A DNA stretch of 10,432 nucleotides from Pseudomonadota bacterium (GTDB taxonomy: Bacteria; Pseudomonadota; Alphaproteobacteria; Rhizobiales; Beijerinckiaceae), in assembly GCA_028876585.1 (NCBI GenBank), contig JAGWRL010000104.1, forward strand, positions 1 through 10,432, given 5' to 3'. Positions 1-7,092 of the stretch are shown here, piece after piece. The first letter of the stretch is position 1, and each line of letters opens with the position of its first letter. Position numbers and translations under genes: made by a program. Under the pieces are notes generated by a model that saw only the letters and a list, made by a program, of their open reading frames with translations, was not told the DNA's origin and made no database searches.

Positions 1-658
1 CGATCTCGGGCCGCAGCCGGCCCGCGTCGGCCGAGCCCTCCCACAGGGTCGGCGCCTGCCCCGGCGCGGCGGCGCTGGCGGCCAGCGCCGGCGCGCACCA
101 GCGCCGCGCCTCCTCGTCGAGCCACCACGACCCGGCCGCGTCGCTCATGTCGGTCGCCCTTTCGCCGGTCAGCGCGAGGCGCAGCCAATCCTTCGGCGCG
201 AGCACGCAGGCGACGCGCGCGTGGATTTCCGGTTCGTGGCGTTGCAGCCACAGCATTTTGGCCGCCGGAAAGCTCGCCATCGCCTTGACGCCGACGACGC
301 GTTCGAGCGCGCCATGGCGTTCATGCAGCTCGGCCGCCTCGGCGTGGGCGCGCCCGTCGTTGTGCAGGATGGCCGGACGCAGCGGCTGGTCGTCCGCCCC
401 GAGCGCCACCAGCCCGTGCATCTGGCCGGAAAAGCCGATCGCGCCCGCGCGGGCGAAATCCTGCGGCGCGGCGGCGCGCAATTCGGCCAGCGCCGCGAAC
501 ATGGCGTCGCTCCAGACCTCCGGCGCCTGCTCGGACCACAGCGGGCGCGGCCGATCGGGCGCGTAGGCGCGCGAGGCCGACGCCACCACCCGCTCGGCGC
601 CGTCGACCAGCACCGCCTTCAGCGCGGACGTGCCGCAATCGACGCCAATATATCGCAT
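1..658 (-). CDS. xylB: Xylulokinase, FGGY family (N-terminal part, runs off left edge)
   Basis: Predicted to phosphorylate D-xylulose to D-xylulose 5-phosphate with ATP in the cytoplasm, feeding the pentose phosphate pathway. About 219 residues are visible, the N-terminal FGGY domain; full-length family members have roughly 480-500, so the second domain with the catalytic Asp and the rest of the ATP site lies beyond the edge. Visible family signatures are the N-terminal phosphate-binding loop IGVDCGTS (about residues 4-11), WSEQ (about 41-44), the xylulose-binding motif FSGQMHG (about 75-81), ILHNDGR (about 96-102) and LAPKDWLRL followed by TDMSDAAG (about 152-175). They align well with E. 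coli XylB. One oddity is His where XylB usually has Trp in ILWNDGR. The start is fixed by homology (MRYIGVD), yet no clear Shine-Dalgarno precedes it. It is the last visible gene of the operon, 59 bases after the oxidoreductase stop. Other FGGY pentulose kinases are possible, but QMHG and MSDAAG favour xylulokinase. Confidence 0.88.
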   Translation of the reverse strand, partial: MRYIGVDCGTSALKAVLVDGAERVVASASRAYAPDRPRPLWSEQAPEVWSDAMFAALAELRAAAPQDFARAGAIGFSGQMHGLVALGADDQPLRPAILHNDGRAHAEAAELHERHGALERVVGVKAMASFPAAKMLWLQRHEPEIHARVACVLAPKDWLRLALTGERATDMSDAAGSWWLDEEARRWCAPALAASAAAPGQAPTLWEGSADAGRLRPEI

Positions 659-673
659 CGGCGCAATGTGACG

Positions 674-717
674 AAAAATGTCGCCGGCGCCAAGGCGCCT
701 GCGCAACCGGCGCGCCG
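674..717 (-). terminator. Possible GC hairpin followed by a five-T run between oxidoreductase and xylulokinase genes
   Basis: Just after the oxidoreductase stop, the minus strand can form a 6-bp stem (712-707 with 687-682, CGCCGG/CCGGCG) around a 19-base loop. A smaller alternative stem lies at 699-696 with 689-686. Three bases after the larger stem comes TTTTT (678-674). This loosely resembles an intrinsic terminator or attenuator, but the loop is long, the T run is short and set off from the stem, and GC-rich sequence folds easily by chance. If real, it would lower xylulokinase expression relative to the upstream genes. It may equally be incidental spacer. Confidence 0.2.
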
Positions 718-1869
718 TTACGGGGCCGCCAACAGGCCCCGGCCCTCCAGTTCGCCCAGCGCCTGCGGGCGCTCGCACGAGTGCGCGACCGTCACCCGCC
801 GTTCCTCGACCGCGGCTTCGAGAATGCCCGCCATCACCGCCAGCACGTGCAACGCAATGTCGCCATTGGCGCGGTGCGGCCGGCGGTCGACGATGGCGCG
901 CGCCATGTCCGCCAATCCGAGGCCGCGAAAATTGGCGAAGCGCGGCGCGGCCGGCGTCCAGTTGACGGCGCTAAGCGCGCTGTCGCTCAGATCGATCGTC
1001 CGCCAATCCTCCTGTTTGCGCGCGAGCATGAGATCGCCGCCGAACCAGTTGGGGTCGGGCAGACGCAGCGAGGCCTGATGGCCGTGCAGTTCGATCGGCG
1101 GCACACTGTGCCGCCAGACGTCCCAGCTCGCCAGGAACGTCACCTGCGCGCCGCTGGCGAATTGCAGCAGCGCCTGCACCGAAGTCAGCGTCTCGACCTT
1201 GATCGTCTCGCCCGGCGCGACGGCGGTGGGGGAGGTGACGACGCGCTCGGTGAAGCCGATCTGCCCGACCGCCTGCACCGAGGCGACCGGCCCCAGCAGC
1301 GTGACCAACGCCGACAGATAATAGGGGCCCATGTCGAACACGGGGCCGGCGCCGTGGCGGAAGAAGAAGGCGGGATTGGGATGCCAATGCTCCATGCCGT
1401 AGGACATCACGGCCGCCAGGCCGGTCAGCGGCCGGCCGATCACGCCGGCGTCGATCAGCGCCCGCGCCGCCTGCACGCCGGCGCCGAGCACGGTGTCGGG
1501 CGCCGCGCCAACGCGCAGTTTGCGGGCGCGCGCGCTCGTCATGATCTTTTCGCCATCGGCGACGGTGATGGCGAGCGGCTTCTCCGAATAGACATGTTTG
1601 CCGGCCTCCAGCGCCGCCAGCGAAACCTCGACGTGAGCCTGCGGCGCCGTGAGATTGAGCACGATGTCGACGTCGTCGCTGGCGAGCAGGTCTTGCACGC
1701 CGCGCGCGGCGATCTGATAGCGTTCGGACTGGCGTTTGGCGGCGGCCGGATCGAGATCGGCGCAGGCGGTGAAGACGAAGCCGCGAAAGCGCGGCGCGAG
1801 CGTGAGATAGGCGTCGGAGATGTTGCCGCAGCCGATCAGGCCGACGCGCAGGGGCGAGGGGTTCGACAT
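718..1869 (-). CDS. Gfo/Idh/MocA-family NAD(P)-dependent sugar oxidoreductase
   Basis: A cytoplasmic dehydrogenase of 383 residues, the usual length for the family. It likely oxidises or reduces a hydroxyl/keto group on a sugar, glycoside or cyclitol using NAD(P). The N-terminal Rossmann fold shows the dinucleotide loop GLIGCGNIS (residues 10-18), an acidic residue after beta-2 (D38 or D40) that suggests NAD preference, and the family EKP motif at 96-98 (VYSEKPLA). The C-terminal alpha/beta domain carries FFFRHGAGPVFDMGPYYLSAL, where the family's DxGxYxxxxL helix supplies substrate-site residues. There is no signal peptide. The start is the second of two adjacent ATGs: AGGAGG (1881-1876) is 6 bases from ATG 1869 but only 3 from ATG 1872. 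That ATG shares one base with the upstream TGA (TGATG), implying translational coupling to the TIM-barrel gene. The pairing resembles YcjS/YcjR-type 3-keto-sugar systems or inositol IolG/IolE. The exact substrate is unknown; the family assignment is firm. Confidence 0.93.
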   Translation of the reverse strand: MSNPSPLRVGLIGCGNISDAYLTLAPRFRGFVFTACADLDPAAAKRQSERYQIAARGVQDLLASDDVDIVLNLTAPQAHVEVSLAALEAGKHVYSEKPLAITVADGEKIMTSARARKLRVGAAPDTVLGAGVQAARALIDAGVIGRPLTGLAAVMSYGMEHWHPNPAFFFRHGAGPVFDMGPYYLSALVTLLGPVASVQAVGQIGFTERVVTSPTAVAPGETIKVETLTSVQALLQFASGAQVTFLASWDVWRHSVPPIELHGHQASLRLPDPNWFGGDLMLARKQEDWRTIDLSDSALSAVNWTPAAPRFANFRGLGLADMARAIVDRRPHRANGDIALHVLAVMAGILEAAVEERRVTVAHSCERPQALGELEGRGLLAAP

Positions 1870-2627
1870 CATCGGCCTCCTGTTGCAAAGCCGTTCATCG
1901 CCGCCGCGCTTTGCCGGGCGAAGCGGTCGAAATCGCTGGGGTTGTCGTGCTCGGCGACCATCGCCTGCGCGCCGGCGGCGACGCACTGCGACCATAGTTC
2001 GCGCCACGGCATGGTTCCACTCCCGACGTCGGCCCAACCGTCCTCCTCGACATTGGCGCCCGCCGGCGCGATGTCCTTGACGTGGACCAGCGGGATGCGG
2101 CCGCGAAAACGCTCGATCCATCGCTTCGGATCGGCGCCGCCGCGCACCACCCAGGCGAGATCGGCCTCCCATAGCAGATCGTCGCCGAGCAGATGCTCGA
2201 TCGGCAGCGAGCCGTCCGGCAAAGCGTGAAACTCGAAGTCGTGGTTGTGCCAGGCGAAGCGCAGGCCGGCGCCAGCGAGCCGCGCCTTGAGAACGCGCAA
2301 GCGCGCGCCGAGCGCCTGCCAACCCTCGACGCTCGTCGGCCGCTCCGCCGGCGCCAGATAGGGCGCGACGACGATCGCCATGCCGAGCCGTCGCGCGGCG
2401 GCGATGGCGCGTTCGCTCTCGTCCTCCAGCATCGCCAGGCTGAAATGCCCGCTCAACGCGGTCAGCTTATGCGCATCAAACAAGCGCTTCGTCGCCTCGA
2501 CGTCGTCGTAGAACGGCGCAAAAGTCTCGACGACGCGGAAACCGTGGCGCGTGACGGTTTCGAGCTGCGACTCGAGGGGGGGAAACTTGCGGCCGCTGTA
2601 AAGTTGAATGGCGAGATCAGGTTTCAT
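1869..2627 (-). CDS. Sugar phosphate isomerase/epimerase-like TIM-barrel protein (AP endonuclease 2 / xylose-isomerase-like family)
   Basis: A 252-residue single-domain cytoplasmic protein of the AP_endonuc_2 superfamily, which includes IolE, hydroxypyruvate isomerase-like proteins and YcjR. Members use one divalent metal for isomerisation, epimerisation, dehydration or beta-elimination on sugars and keto-sugars. Visible motifs are AIQLYSGR at the first strand (6-13), VVETF (32-36), WHNHDFEF (126-133), WEADLAW (153-159), VHVKD (181-185) and VAEHDNP (224-230). By analogy with relatives, E132, D156, H182 and E226 are the likely metal ligands (inference). The start at 2627 is chosen because the in-frame ATG at 2660 lies inside the GH3 gene, while ATG 2627 forms an ATGA overlap with the GH3 stop, has GGAG (2637-2634) six bases upstream and gives the expected N-terminus MKPDLAIQLYS. 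It lies between the glycosidase and the oxidoreductase and overlaps both, so the three probably act in sequence. It is not classical XylA, which is much longer. The specific reaction is unknown. Confidence 0.9.
   Translation of the reverse strand: MKPDLAIQLYSGRKFPPLESQLETVTRHGFRVVETFAPFYDDVEATKRLFDAHKLTALSGHFSLAMLEDESERAIAAARRLGMAIVVAPYLAPAERPTSVEGWQALGARLRVLKARLAGAGLRFAWHNHDFEFHALPDGSLPIEHLLGDDLLWEADLAWVVRGGADPKRWIERFRGRIPLVHVKDIAPAGANVEEDGWADVGSGTMPWRELWSQCVAAGAQAMVAEHDNPSDFDRFARQSAAAMNGFATGGR
1876..1881 (-). promoter_or_regulatory. Shine-Dalgarno of the Gfo/Idh/MocA gene
   Basis: A perfect AGGAGG on the minus strand, inside the 3' end of the TIM-barrel gene. It decides between the tandem start codons ATGATG: 6 bases to the ATG at 1869, against an unfavourable 3 bases to the ATG at 1872. 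Confidence 0.75.
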
Positions 2628-5095
2628 AGGGCGCTCCGGCGCGGGCTGTCGTCGATCCATGTGTGCGTCAGCGTGAAGCGCGCGCGCGACGCGATGTCGG
2701 CGCTGGAGAAGCCCGCGAGCACGGTGAAGCCGCCGGCCTCCGCCATCCAGGCTTTGGCGGCGACGTCGAAAAACGCCAGCGCCCGCATGTCGATATTGAC
2801 GCTGGCGCGGCGCGTTTCGCCGGGCGCGAGGCGCAGCCTGACGAAGCCGGCGAGCTCCTTGATTGGCCGGGCGACGCTCGCGACTTCATCGGCGAGATAG
2901 AACTGCACCACGGTCGAGCCGGCGCGCTCGCCGACGTTGGTGATGTTGATGGAAGCCGTCAATGTCCCGCCCGGCGCGAGGCTGTCGGCGCTGAGCGTGA
3001 GCGCGCCGGCCTCAAAGCGCGTGTAGGAGAGGCCGTAGCCGAACGGGAACAGCGGCGCGATCTTCTTCTTCTCATAATAGCGGTAGCCGATGAACACGCC
3101 TTCGCCATAGCGGACATGGCCGCGCTCGCCGGGATAGTTGATGAAGGTCGGATCGTCCTCCAACCGCAGCGGCCATGTCTGCGGCAACCGGCCGCCGGGC
3201 TCGGCCTTGCCGAGCAGCACGTCGGCGATGCAATTGCCCGCCTCCTGTCCGGGATACCAGGCTTGCAGCACGGCGGCGACCTCGGCCAACCACGGCATCG
3301 TGACCGGGCTGCCGCTTTGCAGCACGACGATCGTGTTGCGATTGACGGCGGCGACGCGCGCGACGAGTTCGTTCTGGCGATGCGGCAGATCGATGTCGGG
3401 GCGATCCATGCCCTCGCCATCCCATTCGCCCGTCAACCCGACAAACAACAACGCCGCATCGGCCGTTTTCGCGATGGCGACGGCGCGCGCGATCGCCGCG
3501 TCGTCGAGAACGAGGCTCATGCCGAGCCGCAGCACGGTGACGCCGAGCCCCGGCATCGCGGGCAGAGCGGCGTATTCGACGACGATCTCGTAGGCGCGCC
3601 CCGCCTGCAACGCGCGCACGCCGCGCGCCTCGTCGCAGGCGCTGTTGAAATATTCCTTGCCCGGCTTGAACGCCCAGGCGTCAATCACCACTTCGCCGTC
3701 GATCAACAAGCGCGCCGACCCCGAGGCGACGAGGCCGAACTCATAATCGCCGCTCGCCGGCGCGACGAAGGTCGAGCGCATGCGCGCGGAGAAATCGGTC
3801 GGCGCGAAGCCAGGCGTCGCCAACCCGAAGAACATGAATATGCCTTCGCCGCCGCGCGCGCTGTGAACCGGCGCGCCCTCGAAGGCGCGGCCGTGGAAAT
3901 ATTCGATCTCGACCTCGCCCTCGTAGAGCGCGTCCAACCGATGATTGACGGCGCCGAGTTCGTAAGGCAGCGACACCGTATCGGGCAATGCGGCGCGCAA
4001 CGCCTCCAGCGGCGCGACGCGATAATGCGGGTTGAGTTGGGCGCTGCCGCCGCCCATGATCTGCGCCGTGCGCGCGTTCGGCCCGATCACCGCCAGCGTC
4101 GCGCCGGGTTTGGGCGCGAGCGGGAGCGCGCCGTCGTTCTTCAGCAACACCACGCCCTCGGCGCCGGCGCGGCGAATGAGGGCGCGAACCTCGGGGCGAT
4201 CGTCGGCGCGCTCCGGCGCGATGGTCGGGTTCGCGAACGCGCCGACCCGATCAATCAGCCGCAGCATCCGCAGCGCCGCTTCGCGCAGTGCGGCGGGGTC
4301 GACCCGGCCGTCGCGACAGGCCGCCAGCAGCTTGTCGCCACGATGTCGCGGCGGGCCGGGCATTTCCAGATCGAGCCCGCCGGCGAGCGCCTCCACCGTC
4401 GATTGCGTGCCGAACCAATCGGACATGGCGACGCCGTCAAAACCCCATTCGCGCTTGAGCACGCCATTCACCAGCTCGGCGCGCTCGCTGACATAGGTTC
4501 CCTCAAGCCGGTTGTACGAGGTCATCAGCGCCCAGGTTCCCGCCCGCTTCACGGCGGCCTCGAACGGCGGCATGTAGATCTCGCGCAACGCGCGCTCGTC
4601 GATGTCGGAGCTGATGGTGTGGCGCTCGTATTCCGACTCGTTGCCGATAAAATGTTTGACCGTCGCGGCGACGCCTTGGCGCTGCAACCCCTCGATATAG
4701 GCGACGGCGAGTTCGCTGGTCAGGCGCGGGTCTTCCGAGTAGCATTCGAAATTGCGGCCGTTGCGCGTCGAGCGATGCATATTGACGGTCGGCGCCAGCA
4801 GCACCCGCGCGCCTTTCGATTTCGCCTCCGCCGCCAGCGCGGCGGCGATCTCGCCGACGAGTTCGACGTTCCAACTCGACGACAATGAAATCGCGACGGG
4901 AAACGCGGCCGCGCTGACGCCGCCGACGAAGGCGCCGCCGCCGCGCGCGCCGTTCGGCCCATCGCTGACCTTGATTGAGGGAATCCCCAGCCGCGCGATC
5001 GCGGCCGTCGTCCACGAATCCTTGCCGGCGAGCAGCGCGACTTTCTCCTCGACCGTCATCTCGTCGACGAGAGCGTTGAGGCGTTGTTCGGACAA
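2624..5095 (-). CDS. Glycoside hydrolase family 3 beta-glycosidase with PA14 insert (beta-glucosidase/beta-xylosidase)
   Basis: Retaining beta-glycosidase that releases non-reducing-end sugars (glucose, xylose or similar) from beta-linked oligosaccharides or glycosides. At 823 residues it matches bacterial BglX/BglB-like GH3 enzymes carrying a PA14 domain. Order of domains: GH3 N-terminal TIM barrel (about 5-285) with VKHFIGNE (146-153) and the nucleophile Asp226 in GVAMSDWFG; the start of the alpha/beta sandwich with VVLLKND (315-321); a PA14 domain inserted at about 395-525 (FVAPASGDYEFGL, RLLIDGEVVID); the sandwich resumes (about 526-690) with a likely acid/base Glu561 in DGEGMDR; a C-terminal fibronectin type III-like domain (about 695-810). 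There is no signal peptide or lipobox, so it probably acts in the cytoplasm on imported substrate, as its place directly behind the ABC transporter suggests. Translation appears to start at TTG: AGGAG lies 6 bases upstream, and the next in-frame ATG would remove 12 residues of the first helix. It follows the ATPase gene by 26 bases and overlaps the next gene by 4. Family certain, sugar specificity not. Confidence 0.96.
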   Translation of the reverse strand: MSEQRLNALVDEMTVEEKVALLAGKDSWTTAAIARLGIPSIKVSDGPNGARGGGAFVGGVSAAAFPVAISLSSSWNVELVGEIAAALAAEAKSKGARVLLAPTVNMHRSTRNGRNFECYSEDPRLTSELAVAYIEGLQRQGVAATVKHFIGNESEYERHTISSDIDERALREIYMPPFEAAVKRAGTWALMTSYNRLEGTYVSERAELVNGVLKREWGFDGVAMSDWFGTQSTVEALAGGLDLEMPGPPRHRGDKLLAACRDGRVDPAALREAALRMLRLIDRVGAFANPTIAPERADDRPEVRALIRRAGAEGVVLLKNDGALPLAPKPGATLAVIGPNARTAQIMGGGSAQLNPHYRVAPLEALRAALPDTVSLPYELGAVNHRLDALYEGEVEIEYFHGRAFEGAPVHSARGGEGIFMFFGLATPGFAPTDFSARMRSTFVAPASGDYEFGLVASGSARLLIDGEVVIDAWAFKPGKEYFNSACDEARGVRALQAGRAYEIVVEYAALPAMPGLGVTVLRLGMSLVLDDAAIARAVAIAKTADAALLFVGLTGEWDGEGMDRPDIDLPHRQNELVARVAAVNRNTIVVLQSGSPVTMPWLAEVAAVLQAWYPGQEAGNCIADVLLGKAEPGGRLPQTWPLRLEDDPTFINYPGERGHVRYGEGVFIGYRYYEKKKIAPLFPFGYGLSYTRFEAGALTLSADSLAPGGTLTASINITNVGERAGSTVVQFYLADEVASVARPIKELAGFVRLRLAPGETRRASVNIDMRALAFFDVAAKAWMAEAGGFTVLAGFSSADIASRARFTLTHTWIDDSPRRSAL
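2634..2637 (-). promoter_or_regulatory. Shine-Dalgarno of the TIM-barrel gene
   Basis: GGAG on the minus strand inside the 3' end of the GH3 gene, 6 bases before ATG 2627. It supports that start over the in-frame ATG at 2660. Confidence 0.55.
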
Positions 5096-5101
5096 ATCGA
5101 T

Positions 5102-5106
5102 CTCCT
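5102..5106 (-). promoter_or_regulatory. Shine-Dalgarno supporting a TTG start of the GH3 gene
   Basis: AGGAG on the minus strand, 6 bases before TTG at 5095-5093. It sits in the 26-base gap after the ATPase gene and is the main reason for accepting the non-ATG start. Confidence 0.7.
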
Positions 5107-5121
5107 GCCGAGATGAGGGCT

Positions 5122-6204
5122 TCAGAGCCGCACGCCCGAGGCCGTATCAAACAGCGAGGCGCGCGCGACGTCGAAAAAGAACTGGAGATCGTCGCCGACC
5201 TTCACCGTCGTGTCGCCCGCCACCTTGAGCGTCGCCGGCCGGCCGGCGAACGTCGACCACAGCACCGCCTCGCCGCCCATCGGCTCAACGATCGTCACCT
5301 TGCCTGATTGGGCGCAACCGTGCGGCGGCGCCGCGCCGAGGCCGAAGTGCTCGGGGCGGACGCCGAGCGTCGCGTCGCCCGCCTTGGGCGCGGCGGCGAA
5401 GGGATAGCGCGTCAGATCGACGCTGAGGCCGGGCGCCTCGAACGTCCAGGCGCCGTCGCGTTGCCTCAGCGCGCCCTCGACCACGTTCATCGCCGGCGAG
5501 CCGATGAAGCCGGCGACGAACAGATTGGCGGGACGATGATAGATCTCGTGCGGCGTGGCGAATTGCTGGATCACGCCGCTCTTCATCACCGCGATCCGGT
5601 CGGCCAGCGTGAGGGCCTCGACCTGATCGTGGGTGACATAGATCATCGTGTTGCCGATCTCCTGATGCAGCTTCTTGATCTCGACCCTGAGTTCGTTGCG
5701 CAGCTTGGCGTCGAGATTGGAGAGCGGCTCGTCGAACAGGAACACGTCGACCTCGCGCACCAGGGCGCGACCAATCGCGACGCGCTGGCGCTGTCCGCCG
5801 GAGAGTTCGGCGGGCTTGCGTTGCAGCAGCGGTTCGAGTTGCAACAACTTCGACGCCTTGGCGACGCGCCGGGCGATCTCGTCCTTCGGCGTCTTGGCGA
5901 TGCGCAGGCCGAAGGAGAGGTTCATCTCGACGCTCATGCGCGGATAGAGCGAATAGGATTGAAACACCATGCCGATGCCGCGATCCTTCGGCTCGGTCCA
6001 GGTGACATTGCGGCCGTCGATCCAGATCTGACCGGCCTTGACGTCGAGCAATCCGGCGATGGCGTTCAGCAAAGTCGATTTGCCGCAGCCCGACGGCCCC
6101 AGCAGCACGATGAACTCGCCCTGGGCGATGTCGATCGCGAGATTGTGGAAGATGTCGACCGCGCCGAAACCGACGGCGAGATCGCGAACAGAGACGGCGC
6201 CCAT
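5122..6204 (-). CDS. Sugar ABC transporter ATP-binding protein (MalK/UgpC type, CUT1 family)
   Basis: Cytoplasmic ATPase that powers sugar import by binding the coupling helices of the two permeases. It is 360 residues, the normal length. The nucleotide-binding domain shows Walker A GPSGCGKST (36-44), Q-loop Gln82 (MVFQSYSLYP), ABC signature LSGGQ (134-138), Walker B VFLFDEP (154-160), D-loop SNLDAKLR (162-169) and switch His192 (VTHDQVEALTLADR). The C-terminal part from about 240 is the MalK-type regulatory OB-fold (MOP/TOBE-like) domain, with GSPAMNVVEG and the characteristic GVRPEHFG. It starts 3 bases after the permease stop with only a weak AAGG upstream, so it is probably translationally coupled. 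CUT1 ATPases are sometimes shared between several transporters; here a dedicated copy is encoded. Substrate cannot be read from this subunit. Confidence 0.96.
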   Translation of the reverse strand: MGAVSVRDLAVGFGAVDIFHNLAIDIAQGEFIVLLGPSGCGKSTLLNAIAGLLDVKAGQIWIDGRNVTWTEPKDRGIGMVFQSYSLYPRMSVEMNLSFGLRIAKTPKDEIARRVAKASKLLQLEPLLQRKPAELSGGQRQRVAIGRALVREVDVFLFDEPLSNLDAKLRNELRVEIKKLHQEIGNTMIYVTHDQVEALTLADRIAVMKSGVIQQFATPHEIYHRPANLFVAGFIGSPAMNVVEGALRQRDGAWTFEAPGLSVDLTRYPFAAAPKAGDATLGVRPEHFGLGAAPPHGCAQSGKVTIVEPMGGEAVLWSTFAGRPATLKVAGDTTVKVGDDLQFFFDVARASLFDTASGVRL

Positions 6205-6207
6205 GAT

Positions 6208-7092
6208 CTAACCCTTCACCGCGCCGGCGGCGATGCCGCGCACGAACCAACGCCCGGACACGAAATAGACCATGAGCGGCACCGCCGCCGTCAGGATCGT
6301 GGCCGCCATGTCGACGTTATAGGCGGCCTCGCCCTGCGTCGAATTGACGATATTGTTGAGCAGCACCGTCATCGGCCGGTTGGCGCGCCCGGCGAAGGTC
6401 AGGCCGAGGATGAAGTCGTTCCAGATGCCGGTGACTTGCAGAATGGTGGCGACGATGATGATCGGCGTCGACATCGGCAAGATGACATGGCGCAAGATGG
6501 CGACGAAGCCGGCGCCGTCGACGCGCGCCGCGTTGAACAGCTCGATCGGCAACGAACTATAGTAGTTGCGGAACAGCAGCGTCATCAACGGCAGACCAAA
6601 CACCACATGCACGACGACGATGCCGGTCAGCGAATCATAAAGCCCGACGGTGGAGAACATGCGCACCAGCGGATAGAGAAACACCTGGTAGGGGATGAAC
6701 GCGCCCACCAGCATGATGGCGAACAACAGATTGGCGCCGCGCACGCGATAGAACGTCATGGCGTAGCCGGTCAGCGCGCCGAGCGCGATCGAGGCGATCA
6801 CCGAGGGGATCAGGATGCGGATCGAGTTCCAGAACCCGACCTGAATGCCGTTGCAGGCAAGGCCCGTGCAGGCGCTCGACCACGCCTTGAACCAGGGCGC
6901 GATGGTGAACTCGGACGGCCAGGCGAGGATATGCCCTTGCCGAATCTCGGCCATCGTCTTGAACGACGTCATCACCATGACCCAGAGCGGCGCGAGGAAA
7001 CAAAACGCCGCGACGCCGAGAAAGGCGTAAACGCCGAGCCGGGCGAGATCGAAGCGGCGCGGCTTCGGCCCTTGCGGGATGGTCAGGCTCAT
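6208..7092 (-). CDS. Carbohydrate ABC transporter permease, MalG-like second membrane subunit
   Basis: Inner-membrane subunit (294 residues) of the CUT1 importer. Hydrophobic segments lie at about 19-41, 92-113, 121-142, 155-174, 207-228 and 263-282, the six expected of MalG-type permeases. The EAA loop that docks onto the ATPase is ELFNAARVDGA...HVILP at 184-206. A periplasmic stretch before the second membrane helix contains two cysteines (75 and 80) followed by GFWNS. This segment and the following GAFIPYQVFLYPLV resemble the GtsC permease of glucose/mannose transporters (from memory, not searched). The start at 7092 makes an ATGA overlap with the upstream permease stop and gives a normal N-terminus; upstream in-frame codons lie inside that permease gene. 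It is followed after 3 bases by the ATPase gene. Confidence 0.95.
   Translation of the reverse strand: MSLTIPQGPKPRRFDLARLGVYAFLGVAAFCFLAPLWVMVMTSFKTMAEIRQGHILAWPSEFTIAPWFKAWSSACTGLACNGIQVGFWNSIRILIPSVIASIALGALTGYAMTFYRVRGANLLFAIMLVGAFIPYQVFLYPLVRMFSTVGLYDSLTGIVVVHVVFGLPLMTLLFRNYYSSLPIELFNAARVDGAGFVAILRHVILPMSTPIIIVATILQVTGIWNDFILGLTFAGRANRPMTVLLNNIVNSTQGEAAYNVDMAATILTAAVPLMVYFVSGRWFVRGIAAGAVKG

Noticed and set aside
781..2229. Plus-strand open frame of 482 codons opposite the oxidoreductase and TIM-barrel genes
   Set aside because: It is low-complexity antisense sequence spanning two overlapping real genes.
2663..4888. Long open frame (741 codons) on the plus strand opposite the GH3 gene
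   Set aside because: The translation is Arg/Ala/His-rich with no recognisable domain, and the opposite strand encodes an intact GH3 enzyme with all motifs. Such antisense frames are common in GC-rich genes.
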